This document shows, piece after piece, positions 34,079 through 42,417 of a stretch of DNA of 64,000 nt. The stretch comes from Candidatus Altimarinota bacterium (GTDB taxonomy: Bacteria > Patescibacteriota > Minisyncoccia > Phycocordibacterales > UBA5272). Location of the stretch: positions 1 through 64,000 of the forward strand of contig JAIPIK010000003.1 in the NCBI GenBank assembly GCA_021734745.1, read 5' to 3'. How positions within the stretch are numbered: the stretch's first letter is position 1; every line of letters begins with the position of its first letter. The notes beneath the pieces were generated by a model, which was not told where the DNA came from, searched no databases, and saw only the letters and a list, made by a program, of their open reading frames with translations. Made by a program: the position numbers and the translations under genes.

Positions 34079-34750
34079 ATGAAATTAGAAACATTTGATG
34101 ATTTTCGCTCATATTTTTTTGATTTTTACACATCAATAAAAAAAGGGCATGAGAAGACAAAAATGAGAGACCATTTAGGACATGGCTTGGATCATGACTT
34201 AACTGTTGCAATGCTTGCAGTTTTTATTGCAAAAAATAGAACATTAGCAAAAAAGGCGTGGTGTGCAGCAATGCTTCACTCTGTTGATAGAACAGTTAAG
34301 GAGAATGATGTTCTTCACACTATGAAAGAACATTCAAAACATTTATCTCATGCTTTTTCTAAGGAAGAAATAAACGAAATAATAGAAGCGGCACTTAGAC
34401 ACTCTGAACGAAATAAAGACAATCAGAGTGATGTACAAATAACAGTGATGGATGCTGACAGGTTGGCTAATTTGCAATCTGCTGTTATTATTCGTTCTGG
34501 TCAGTATAGATATATGTCACCGGTCTTTAATTTTTCTTATCTCTCAGGAAAAGCTAACCCTTCTTCAACTTATGAAAACCCAGAAACAGTAATCGACGGG
34601 CTTCGTATTGTTGTTCGTAATTATATACCTCAACTCAGATTGCCAAAGGCAAAAAAACTAGGAAAAATATACGCGTCGAGATTATCAATGTATATAAAAT
34701 CAATAGAAGAAGATTATGAACTTATTGGTCTAAAAAATATAATACCTTAA
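34079..34750 (+). CDS. HD-domain phosphohydrolase-like protein
   Basis: The 223-aa protein keeps HD-superfamily metal motifs: a His in 'MRDHLGHGLDHDLTVAML', 'AAMLHSVDRTV' (H...D), 'AALRHSERNK' and 'VMDADRLANLQ'. It resembles small HD hydrolases of nucleotides or pppGpp-like substrates, but the exact substrate cannot be read. It sits alone between the epimerase gene and the epimerase remnant. A TATAAT-like -10 lies ~14 nt upstream of the ATG. Confidence 0.75.
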   Translation: MKLETFDDFRSYFFDFYTSIKKGHEKTKMRDHLGHGLDHDLTVAMLAVFIAKNRTLAKKAWCAAMLHSVDRTVKENDVLHTMKEHSKHLSHAFSKEEINEIIEAALRHSERNKDNQSDVQITVMDADRLANLQSAVIIRSGQYRYMSPVFNFSYLSGKANPSSTYENPETVIDGLRIVVRNYIPQLRLPKAKKLGKIYASRLSMYIKSIEEDYELIGLKNIIP

Positions 34751-34823
34751 AATTGAACACGAACGTCTACATCCCTATTTTTTATTAAAACCCATTTTTT
34801 GTAATTCCTTATCAATCTTCAAT

Positions 34824-34904
34824 TTTTTCACCATGTGATGGCTGATGAAACCACTCGCCCAAAAACTAAAGCTGTCCTTTGCATGACCATCTCCTAATAA
34901 AAAC
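34824..34904 (-). pseudogene. Remnant of a second GDP-mannose-epimerase gene 5' end
   Basis: The sequence from the leader (CCATCTCC, 5' of the ATG) through the first ~18 codons matches the 5' end of the 32901-33908 gene. It has the same ATG CA(A) start, 'TALV' and the 'ATGAAACCAC' stretch (plus strand), but a deletion breaks the frame after ~9 codons and a stop follows. It is a decayed duplicate; the HD gene now lies between the two copies. Confidence 0.75.
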
Positions 34905-35008
34905 AAGACGACCTTACAAGAAACCAGATTACTAATCTATCATACATAAAAACTAAGAAAATATTGACTATTTCATCTTTGTTTTATTTTCAGAGTAAAA
35001 TCAACCTC

Positions 35009-35878
35009 TTACCAAGAAGAGTTAGTAACGACAATCTCCACAAAAGCCCTTGCGTCCCCTAACTCAGAAACACTTTTAAGATGTTTACCGTCCCTTAAAT
35101 AAATGTTCGTATATGCTGAGGATAATTTTGTAATCAGTTTCTTATTCTTTATTCTGGCTGAAATCTTTTTTGGTAAATATGCTACTAATTTATGAAAGAA
35201 ACTTTTCTTCCAAAACATAGAAAAAGTAAAGGGTGTATGGAGAGAAATATAAAGCGTAGGATAGTAGTTCACTTTTTCAAAATAATCAATCATTGACGGG
35301 ATTAAATCGAACTCCCCTCCTTCAATATCAATTTTTATAAAATTGATTGATTTTAAATCAATATTCGCTTTTTTTAAAGTGGTAGGAAAATCATAAACAT
35401 CAATATCGTAACTACCACCCTGTGATTTGTCTGAATAATTATAAACACTAGTATCATAACTCTCATCCTTTTTCCATATAGGTTTCAAGCTTGACATTGA
35501 TGTTGACCCTGGGCCAACATAAAAAGTCTCTCTGGAGTTTTTGTCTGACACCCCAAAATCAAAAGCTTTTATTTTGTCTTTTACATTTATATTTTCTTCA
35601 ATGTTATTTTTTAAATACTCAAAAGCTAATTTATCTGGCTCAAAACAATAACAAGTCTTAGCAATATGTGCACCATACAGAACTGTTGCTCCCACCCAAG
35701 CACCAATATCCATAAAACCATGATCTTTATCTAAAAATCTATCAAAAATATTAAATGTGTAGTCTTCAAAATTATTTTGGTAACAGTCCCAAAAACTCAA
35801 AACTCTTTCATCAGTTATAGAGTCAACGGGCTTCTCTGATATAAAAATATTAAATTTATTTTTTTTAATTTGTCTCAT
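35009..35878 (-). CDS. FkbM-family SAM methyltransferase
   Basis: The 289-aa protein has motif I 'HGFMDIGAWVGATVLYGAHI', an acidic motif II 'CYCFEPDKLAFEYLKNNIEE' and the FkbM hallmark 'INFIKIDIEGGEFDLIPSMI'. FkbM-like enzymes O-methylate sugars in polysaccharides, so this gene fits the glycan island. It is followed by a 104-bp spacer and transcribed with the neighbouring leftward genes. The sugar target is unknown. A second FkbM gene lies at 48375-49247. Confidence 0.88.
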   Translation of the reverse strand: MRQIKKNKFNIFISEKPVDSITDERVLSFWDCYQNNFEDYTFNIFDRFLDKDHGFMDIGAWVGATVLYGAHIAKTCYCFEPDKLAFEYLKNNIEENINVKDKIKAFDFGVSDKNSRETFYVGPGSTSMSSLKPIWKKDESYDTSVYNYSDKSQGGSYDIDVYDFPTTLKKANIDLKSINFIKIDIEGGEFDLIPSMIDYFEKVNYYPTLYISLHTPFTFSMFWKKSFFHKLVAYLPKKISARIKNKKLITKLSSAYTNIYLRDGKHLKSVSELGDARAFVEIVVTNSSW

Positions 35879-35982
35879 TTACTTTTATTACGAATATACC
35901 GCAAGGATAAATTATTTATATCTGTTTATTGTAACCATTTTTTTAATAAAATCAAAGCAAAAAATAATTTTTCCACAATAAA

Positions 35983-36912
35983 TTACATTTCAAAAAATAA
36001 CTCTAACTCTTTAGATATAGACTTTAAAGAAGACAATTCTGGTTTATACCCTAAATCTTTGGCTTTTTGGTTATTAGAATAATAAATATTTTTTGAAATA
36101 ATTGTATTTTCTTTAGAAGAACTGCTATTGATTTTATATTTTAATCCATATTTCTTTTCCAAAAAGGATAATAGCTGGAATTTTGAAATTGGTTTTAAAC
36201 TATAAACATCAAAAGAGTCATTTATGTTGCTTTTTTTTATTATTAACTTTATCAATGAAAGTAAATCACTTGCAGATATATAATCTCTTACAATATTTGT
36301 ATTATTTGTTTTAAAAACTTTTTTATTTTTAATACACTCAACAATCTCTGACATCAAAAAACCAACTTTTGTATCAACAAACTTACTAAAAAAAGCAAAC
36401 ACCCTCAGATCGACAACGTTTAGATTAGACATTGATCGATGCTTGGCTTCTGCATTTATTTTAGCTATAGAATAATATTCTGAGATTTTTAAATTGTTAA
36501 TGTTTAAGATAGTTTTTGTTTTTTCATTAATTGCCTTATTAAAATTATCTCCATACACCGCACCGCTACTTAGATTAATATAAAGAGTTTTTGGTTTTCT
36601 ATCTAAATAACTAAGTATCATATTATCAATCTCTTCTGTGACTCTAAAAATCGCTTCGGGAGTTTTTCGTAGTTCTTGAGTGTCACCAATTCCAGTGCAA
36701 TTGATAACGACATCATATACATGCTTGTGAAGTAGACTGAAATCACAAAGTGTGTAATTTTCTGCATCAGGTATATCTCTTACTATTTTTGAAAGCTTTT
36801 CTTTTGATCTCGAGAACAAAAACAATTCATATTTCCCCACCTCTCCAAAAAACTCCACCAATAAGGATCTCCCTATGTATCCCGTTGCTCCAAGTACTGC
36901 TATTTTTTTCAT
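35983..36912 (-). CDS. NAD(P)-dependent sugar epimerase/reductase (extended SDR)
   Basis: The 309-aa protein has 'KKIAVLGATGYIGRSLLVEF' (GxxGxxG), then 'INLSSGAVYGDNFNKA' and a YYSIAK motif (Tyr-x-x-x-Lys) near 150, with 'VVDLRVFAFFSKF' and 'IVRDYISASDLLSLI' as in nucleotide-sugar epimerases. A specific product cannot be assigned. It is the last gene of a minus-strand run (ThDP enzyme, PfpI, HAD, SDR), so it could reduce or epimerise the branched sugar made by the ThDP enzyme; that is inference. Confidence 0.85.
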   Translation of the reverse strand: MKKIAVLGATGYIGRSLLVEFFGEVGKYELFLFSRSKEKLSKIVRDIPDAENYTLCDFSLLHKHVYDVVINCTGIGDTQELRKTPEAIFRVTEEIDNMILSYLDRKPKTLYINLSSGAVYGDNFNKAINEKTKTILNINNLKISEYYSIAKINAEAKHRSMSNLNVVDLRVFAFFSKFVDTKVGFLMSEIVECIKNKKVFKTNNTNIVRDYISASDLLSLIKLIIKKSNINDSFDVYSLKPISKFQLLSFLEKKYGLKYKINSSSSKENTIISKNIYYSNNQKAKDLGYKPELSSLKSISKELELFFEM

Positions 36913-36932
36913 GATTTTTATTTTATTTAAAA

Positions 36933-37565
36933 TTAGTGCGACTTAACATAATCTAAAATATCTTCTGGTTTTTGTGCTATCAAATCTGGATTTTCTTTTT
37001 TAAGTAGCCTTACGTTGTGAAACCCCCAATTAACCGCTAGTGTTAATATTTTAATGTTAATCTTTCTTGTTTCTTTTATGTCTCCAGTAGTATCAGTAAT
37101 GAAAAAAACTTGATTATCTTTTATTTTACCTAAGGCATCTTGCAGTACTAGATTCTTTGGTTGTCTATTTTGCCCAATGATTTTTGAAAAAAAGTTTGAT
37201 AGTCCATTTTTTTCTAAAATTGAATATATTAGCTCACTTGGTGACGAGCTTACTATCCATAATTCCCCCAGCTCTTTTGTTTTAATAATTAAATCTTTTG
37301 CAAAAGGAAATAAGTTTACAGACTCTGAATTGTAATACTTTGGAAAAAGTGTGGACTTGAACTCCACCATATCATGCTTTTGTTTATCTGTTAAACCAAG
37401 CAATTCTGCTAAGCGTTTATTAATATGCTCTTCGAAACAGGAGGCATATTCTTCAATAGTGATACTTCTATTTACACTAGCGATTGCCTCTTGATTCATT
37501 TTAAAAACAACCTGGAGTGAATCTGCAAGTACACCATCAAAATCAAAAATAATTAATTTATTCAT
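36933..37565 (-). CDS. HAD-superfamily hydrolase
   Basis: The 210-aa protein has HAD motif I 'LIIFDFDGVLADSLQVVFKM', a cap of helices, motif II 'LWIVSSSPSELIYSILEKNG', a Lys-containing motif III 'GQNRQPKNLVLQDALGKI' and motif IV 'FFITDTTGDIKE'. It probably dephosphorylates a small phosphosugar or related metabolite. It lies 2 nt from the PfpI gene and 20 nt from the SDR gene, as one operon. Exact substrate unknown. Confidence 0.88.
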   Translation of the reverse strand: MNKLIIFDFDGVLADSLQVVFKMNQEAIASVNRSITIEEYASCFEEHINKRLAELLGLTDKQKHDMVEFKSTLFPKYYNSESVNLFPFAKDLIIKTKELGELWIVSSSPSELIYSILEKNGLSNFFSKIIGQNRQPKNLVLQDALGKIKDNQVFFITDTTGDIKETRKINIKILTLAVNWGFHNVRLLKKENPDLIAQKPEDILDYVKSH

Positions 37566-37567
37566 AA

Positions 37568-38095
37568 CTAAAACTTAGAAATAATAGCTTTCATAAATTC
37601 TCCAAGATCTCTCGGGTGACGAGACGTTATAATATTTCCATCGATAACAACAGGACTATCAACATATTCGGCGCCGGCATTTTCAATATCGTCCTTGATA
37701 CCGATAATGCCAGTAATTTTTTTTCCACGGACTATTTTTGCAGATATAAGAACCCAAGGACCATGGCATATAGCAGCTATAATTTTACCAGAAGAATAAA
37801 ACTTATTCAGGAATGCCAGAACCTCTGGAATCTGCCTAACCCTATCAGGGGCTTCAAATCCACCAGGTATCACCACTAAATCATACAAAGAATCATCTAA
37901 TTTTGTAGAATCAACTAAACCAGCATAAAATTTTATAAGAGTTTCCAGTGGATAATTCTTCCTACCAATTGTAAGAGTTTTATTTCTTGTTGCTACATCA
38001 ACATCAAACCCCTCTTCTTTCAACCTTATAATAGGATAAATAACCTCTTCGTCTTCAAAACATTGGTCTGTTATAACGACTGCTTTCTTTTTCAT
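37568..38095 (-). CDS. DJ-1/PfpI family protein
   Basis: The 175-aa class I glutamine-amidotransferase-like fold has an N-terminal 'KAVVITDQCFEDEEVIYPII', a conserved Glu in that segment, 'LVVIPGGFEAPDRVRQI' and the nucleophile elbow 'IIAAICHGPWVLISAKI' with Cys followed by His. Length matches PfpI/YhbO. Activities in the family include deglycase/glyoxalase and protease-like functions. Placement between the HAD and ThDP genes suggests a sugar-aldehyde related role, without proof. Confidence 0.9.
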   Translation of the reverse strand: MKKKAVVITDQCFEDEEVIYPIIRLKEEGFDVDVATRNKTLTIGRKNYPLETLIKFYAGLVDSTKLDDSLYDLVVIPGGFEAPDRVRQIPEVLAFLNKFYSSGKIIAAICHGPWVLISAKIVRGKKITGIIGIKDDIENAGAEYVDSPVVIDGNIITSRHPRDLGEFMKAIISKF

Positions 38096-38103
38096 AAATT
38101 TTA

Positions 38104-39918
38104 TTATTCTAAATTAACTGGTGGTATAATCATATTTTCTAAAAATTCTTCACGATCTAAAAACGGGAACATGTCCTCCAGAGGCTTACTTAAAATAGTT
38201 CCATCTTCTCTTTTTAAAGAGGATACTTTTGGATAAAGTGTTTGATTTTGGTCCATAAAAATCTCACACAAAACGGGCCCACTACTGTCTAAAACTTTTT
38301 TAACTTTAAATTCTGTCTCATTGTGGTTTTCTATCTTTTCATAACCCAAACCAAAAGCATTAGCAATTCCTTCAAAATCAGGAAAACTTACTCCGGTTTC
38401 TGGAGTTGCCGCAACAACATGACCATTAAAAAAAGAGTTTTGTGTATTTTTAATAGCTAAATAACCATTATTATTTAATAAAAATATCTTAATAGGTAAA
38501 TTATGATGTTTAATTGTTTGAAGCTCTTGCAGGTTCATCATAATACTACCATCACCCGTAACCAAAATAACCCTTTCTGGTTTACCAGCAAAGAAAACTC
38601 CAATTGCCGCTGGCAAACACCAACCCATCGACGCACAACCAACATTATAATGAACTCTCTGATCTTTTTTAATTTTTATAGCTTGAAGTGTACCAGTAAA
38701 CGCTGTTCCATTAGCAAGAACAATCTGTTCCCCTTCTTTCATTAAATCGGACAATACATCAGTAAAATAATATGAGTTTACATGTTCTTTTTGATTAATA
38801 TATTCGTCCGTTAAAACAGGATACTTAGTCCTCCAGTTTAAACACCTAGTATTCCAATTAGAAAAATTCCCAACACTATCTCCCTTAAGTTGTAAAATCA
38901 TTTCTTTTATGAATTCTTTTGCGTCGGACAAAATAGGAAGGTCAGGCTTCAGTGTTTTCTTACTTAACTCGTCTTTATCAATATCAACGACGACATTCTT
39001 TGCATTTCTGGCAAATAATTCATACTGATAACCTACATTCCACAAATGATTACGAGCACCTATGGTTATTATCAAATCTGCATTCTGAACAGCAAAATTA
39101 CCAGCCCTGTCGCCAAAACTCCCATGTCTACCAGCAAATAAATTATTATCAGTGGTTACTAAATCGTGAGCAGACATTGCAGTAATAACAGGTATTTTTA
39201 ACAAATCTACCAACTCACTAAACTCTTTTCTAGCCAAAGCGAGCCTTATTCCGTGTCCAGCAATAATAATAGGTCTTTCAGATTTTTTAACCATTTCTAT
39301 TACAGCAGACACATTCTTACTTAAAAACAAGCCCTCTGGTTTTATTTCTAAATTTTCCTTTTTGTAATCAAAAGATTCTAGATTTTCAATGTCCACCATT
39401 GCATTTTGTACGTCCAAAGGTATGTCGAGCCAGACAGGGCCAGGTCTACCACTTTTTGCCAAAAATATAGCTTTTTCTAAATGATATTTTATTTTTTCTG
39501 GCCTAGTAATCATGACGGAGTATTTTGTAATATCCTTAATGGTCCCTATAGTATTAACTTCCTGCACCCCTAAAGCTCTTAACCCAGAAGTGTGTCCTAT
39601 ATCCGCACACTTCACCTGCCCAGAAATATACAATGTCGGAATCGAATCAAGCCATGCTCCAACAACTCCTGTTATTGTATTTGTGGCACCAGGTCCAGTT
39701 GTAACTAAACAAACACCAAGATTTTCATTAACCCTAGCATAAGCCTCTGCAGATATTGCACAAGCTTGCTCATGGTGATTACACACATAGTCTATTTTTT
39801 CATTAGAACCGAATGAGTTAACAAGGTGCATATTACCACCACCAGATATCATAAATACATGCTTTACCCCTAAATCTACAATGTGATCAACTATAAAATC
39901 TGATAATTTTTTCTTCAT
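38104..39918 (-). CDS. ThDP-dependent acetolactate-synthase-like enzyme of the glycan island
   Basis: The ~604-aa protein has the three-domain ThDP fold. An N-terminal PYR domain carries the catalytic Glu in 'CNHHEQACAISAEAYARV', then come a central domain 'SERPIIIAGHGIRLALARKE' and a PP domain with the ThDP motif GDGS...NN ('VTGDGSIMMNLQELQ' to 'LLNNNGYLAIKNTQ'). Amino acid biosynthesis IlvB is unlikely because no ilvN/ilvC is present. In CDP-sugar clusters, YerE-type enzymes add a two-carbon unit to a CDP-4-keto-dideoxyhexose to make branched sugars such as yersiniose; rfbF/G/H-like genes nearby support such a role. The ATG at 39918 is preferred (MKKKLSDF). Confidence 0.8.
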   Translation of the reverse strand: MKKKLSDFIVDHIVDLGVKHVFMISGGGNMHLVNSFGSNEKIDYVCNHHEQACAISAEAYARVNENLGVCLVTTGPGATNTITGVVGAWLDSIPTLYISGQVKCADIGHTSGLRALGVQEVNTIGTIKDITKYSVMITRPEKIKYHLEKAIFLAKSGRPGPVWLDIPLDVQNAMVDIENLESFDYKKENLEIKPEGLFLSKNVSAVIEMVKKSERPIIIAGHGIRLALARKEFSELVDLLKIPVITAMSAHDLVTTDNNLFAGRHGSFGDRAGNFAVQNADLIITIGARNHLWNVGYQYELFARNAKNVVVDIDKDELSKKTLKPDLPILSDAKEFIKEMILQLKGDSVGNFSNWNTRCLNWRTKYPVLTDEYINQKEHVNSYYFTDVLSDLMKEGEQIVLANGTAFTGTLQAIKIKKDQRVHYNVGCASMGWCLPAAIGVFFAGKPERVILVTGDGSIMMNLQELQTIKHHNLPIKIFLLNNNGYLAIKNTQNSFFNGHVVAATPETGVSFPDFEGIANAFGLGYEKIENHNETEFKVKKVLDSSGPVLCEIFMDQNQTLYPKVSSLKREDGTILSKPLEDMFPFLDREEFLENMIIPPVNLE

Positions 39919-39928
39919 AAAAAATAAA

Positions 39929-40693
39929 CTAACCAATAATTAAATTAACTAAATCATGCCCAGGAACAGAAACCAAATCTTCCACCGAAAACAACTCTTG
40001 TGTATCAATTATATCACCAACATCAAAAATAACTTTCCCTTCCTTATTTATGAATTTATAATTTAGTGGGCAAATAATCTTTTTGTGCTCCTTGTTAATT
40101 GTTTTATAAAAATTAACCAAATCTGATGAACGTATAACCTTAATGGTTTTATTGTTAATTATTTTTTTAACTTCTTCATTCTCTTTAATTTCATCATGAA
40201 AATGAAGGTAGTCGTACTTATCTAGATCATAAGAAATAGCCTCTCCACTTTCATAACCTTTGTTTTCTCTACCATATTCATCTTTCAACCTAACTAAATC
40301 ACCCTTATCAACTGGTGTTTCAATTTCCATAACGAAAGAACCTTTATCAGCCAAAGAATGAGTCGAGTGAAAAACCCCTCGATCAATAATTACCCCTTCC
40401 ATGCTGTGAAATTCGAAACTCGAGTCTAGGGAAGATGTTTTTACTTTTCCATCTAACACCAAAAGAGATGTTTTCTTTTTAGGGTGGCAGTGTATAGATG
40501 TTTTTGCATCATTTTTTAAAAAAAGTATCCATACGGCAACAAAATTATTCTCAAACATTAAATACTCATATCCCCACGGTTTATCAACAACCAAACCCTT
40601 ATAGTCAACTTTATCTTTTTGTACTCGTGCTACGGTACGTTTTAAAGACATGTTAAAAAGATCTAACTCGTTTGGAAAAATTTTTTTAATCAT
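39929..40693 (-). CDS. Cupin-domain protein
   Basis: The ~254-aa protein has a single cupin barrel: 'VDKPWGYEYLMFENNFVAVW' and 'SIHCHPKKKTSLLVLDGKVK' (H-x-H...motif 1), then 'GVIIDRGVFHSTHSLADKGS' (motif 2, His). 'KPWG.E' is shared with mannose-6-phosphate isomerase/ManC-type cupins and with sugar isomerase-like proteins. It lies between the ThDP gene and a nucleotidyltransferase with an 8-nt overlap, so it belongs to that operon, perhaps as a ketosugar isomerase or metabolite binder. The ATG at 40693 is chosen over an upstream codon at 40732. Confidence 0.75.
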   Translation of the reverse strand: MIKKIFPNELDLFNMSLKRTVARVQKDKVDYKGLVVDKPWGYEYLMFENNFVAVWILFLKNDAKTSIHCHPKKKTSLLVLDGKVKTSSLDSSFEFHSMEGVIIDRGVFHSTHSLADKGSFVMEIETPVDKGDLVRLKDEYGRENKGYESGEAISYDLDKYDYLHFHDEIKENEEVKKIINNKTIKVIRSSDLVNFYKTINKEHKKIICPLNYKFINKEGKVIFDVGDIIDTQELFSVEDLVSVPGHDLVNLIIG

Positions 40694-41477
40694 TTTTATT
40701 TTTAAATAACCAAAATTCTGAATTTTCTTCACTTAATTTGTTTAAAAATCTATACTCTCTTTCATTATCAATACATTGCCAAAAACCAAAATGTTCAAAA
40801 ATAGATAATTGTCTATCATTAACTAAACTCTTAAAAATGTCTTGCTCAAGAACGCATTCATTATATGGTGTTAAATAATCAAAAATTTTACAACTTAATG
40901 CCATAAAACCACCATTAACTAAACCATCCTGACTTCTAAGTTTAGAAACTGACCTGTACTCTTTTGGTATAGCGCCATCCATTATAAATTCACCATATCT
41001 AAACGGTGGCAGAACACCAGTTGTAGTGAGAATCTTCTTGTTAAGAATATGAAAACCAACAAGCTTGTTTATATCTATATCAGACAAACAATCTGAATAC
41101 GTAAGTAAAAAATCATCATCATTTAAATATTTTTGACACCTAAAAAGACGAGCACCTGTACCGCTATTTTCTCCAGTCTCCACAAAAGTTATTTTCCAAT
41201 TTTCTTCTTGATTTTGAGTATTATAATCTAACTTATTATTTCCCAGTGTTAATGTAAGATCATTTATATTCTCGTTATAGTGTAAAAAATAATCGCGGAT
41301 GGCTTTACTATTTGACCCTAATGCCAAAACAAACTCATTAAACCCATGGTTTGAGTAAGCCTTCATTATATGCCACAACAAAGGACGATGACCAATTTTT
41401 ACCATACCCTTTGGTATAAAATCTAAAGTATCATTTAACCTTATTCCTTTACCACCACACAAAATTACAACTTTCAT
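40686..41477 (-). CDS. Sugar-1-phosphate nucleotidyltransferase, divergent RfbF paralog
   Basis: This 263-aa protein is related to the RfbF protein encoded next to it (HRPLLWHIMKAYSNHGFNEF, 'NGGFMALSCKIFDYL', 'FWQCIDNEREYRFL'). Its nucleotide-binding loop is altered: 'GGKGIRLNDTLDFIPKGMV' instead of 'GGFGTRISEETIIKPKPM', so the usual T of GxGTR is Ile and the K-P-K-P-M becomes I-P-K-G-M. It still has 'YSDCLSDID' and a Gly-rich C-terminal region. Specificity may differ from CDP-glucose synthesis. It heads the leftward cupin/ThDP operon. Confidence 0.82.
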   Translation of the reverse strand: MKVVILCGGKGIRLNDTLDFIPKGMVKIGHRPLLWHIMKAYSNHGFNEFVLALGSNSKAIRDYFLHYNENINDLTLTLGNNKLDYNTQNQEENWKITFVETGENSGTGARLFRCQKYLNDDDFLLTYSDCLSDIDINKLVGFHILNKKILTTTGVLPPFRYGEFIMDGAIPKEYRSVSKLRSQDGLVNGGFMALSCKIFDYLTPYNECVLEQDIFKSLVNDRQLSIFEHFGFWQCIDNEREYRFLNKLSEENSEFWLFKNKND

Positions 41478-41589
41478 ATAGATTAAAAAATAGATGCTTT
41501 TAACATATTCTCACTATACAAAAATTAGCACCAGAGGTCAACATAAAACAAGTGAAGCACTCAAATAAAAAGTTACAAAAATTAATTAC

Positions 41590-42360
41590 TTACTTCCAAA
41601 TCTTCCAAGGAGCATTACCCTTATTCCACATCTCTTCTAATCTACTTTTATCATGTAATGTGTCCATGGGCTTCCAGAAATCATCATGATGAAAACTCTT
41701 TAGTTTATTACTTTTTGCTAGCATCTCTAGTGGCTCTTTCTCAAAAAAAGTATCGTCTCCTTCTAAATAATCAAAAATCTCTGGTTCTAAAACAAAAAAT
41801 CCTCCACTAACTCTATTTTTATTATCAGTTTTTTCACTAAAAGCTGTAACATTATGATTTCCGTCCACGAGCATAGTACCAAATCTACCCTCTGGGAAAA
41901 TAGAAGTAACAGTGGCAACGCCTTTGTGCTTTTTGTGAAAATCTATCAATTTATTAATATCAATATTACCCAGACCGTCACCATAAGTCATCATAAAAGT
42001 TTCGTTACCCACATAATCCTTTATCCTATTTATTCTCCCACCTGTCATTGTATTAAGACCAGTATCCACTAAAGTAACTTTCCAGTTTTCGCTTCTGCTT
42101 TTATGAAAATCAACCGTGTTATTTTCTAAATCAAATGTAACATCACTATTATGTAAAAAATAGTCATTAAACCATTCCTTTATATAATGACCTTTATATC
42201 CGAGACATACGATAAAATCATTAAAACCATAATGGGAATAAATCTTCATAATGTGCCAAAGTATAGGTTTATCACCTATTTCAATCATTGGCTTTGGTTT
42301 TATAATGGTTTCTTCACTTATTCTTGTTCCAAAACCACCAGCTAAAATTACAACTTTCAT
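41590..42360 (-). CDS. rfbF: Glucose-1-phosphate cytidylyltransferase
   Basis: The 256-aa protein matches RfbF length and sequence style: 'ILAGGFGTRISEETIIKPKP', 'KPILWHIMKIYSHYGFNDFI', 'LVDTGLNTMTGGRINRIKDY', 'MTYGDGLGNIDINKLIDFHK' and a final 'DDFWKPMDTLHDKSRLEEMW'. It condenses CTP and glucose-1-phosphate to CDP-glucose, the first step to CDP-dideoxyhexoses. It stands next to its paralog and to the methyltransferase and rfbG genes on the same strand. Confidence 0.95.
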   Translation of the reverse strand: MKVVILAGGFGTRISEETIIKPKPMIEIGDKPILWHIMKIYSHYGFNDFIVCLGYKGHYIKEWFNDYFLHNSDVTFDLENNTVDFHKSRSENWKVTLVDTGLNTMTGGRINRIKDYVGNETFMMTYGDGLGNIDINKLIDFHKKHKGVATVTSIFPEGRFGTMLVDGNHNVTAFSEKTDNKNRVSGGFFVLEPEIFDYLEGDDTFFEKEPLEMLAKSNKLKSFHHDDFWKPMDTLHDKSRLEEMWNKGNAPWKIWK

Positions 42361-42417
42361 ATAAAATAATTAAATATAAACAAATTTTAGCATAACAACA
42401 AAAAAATTACTAAGAAA

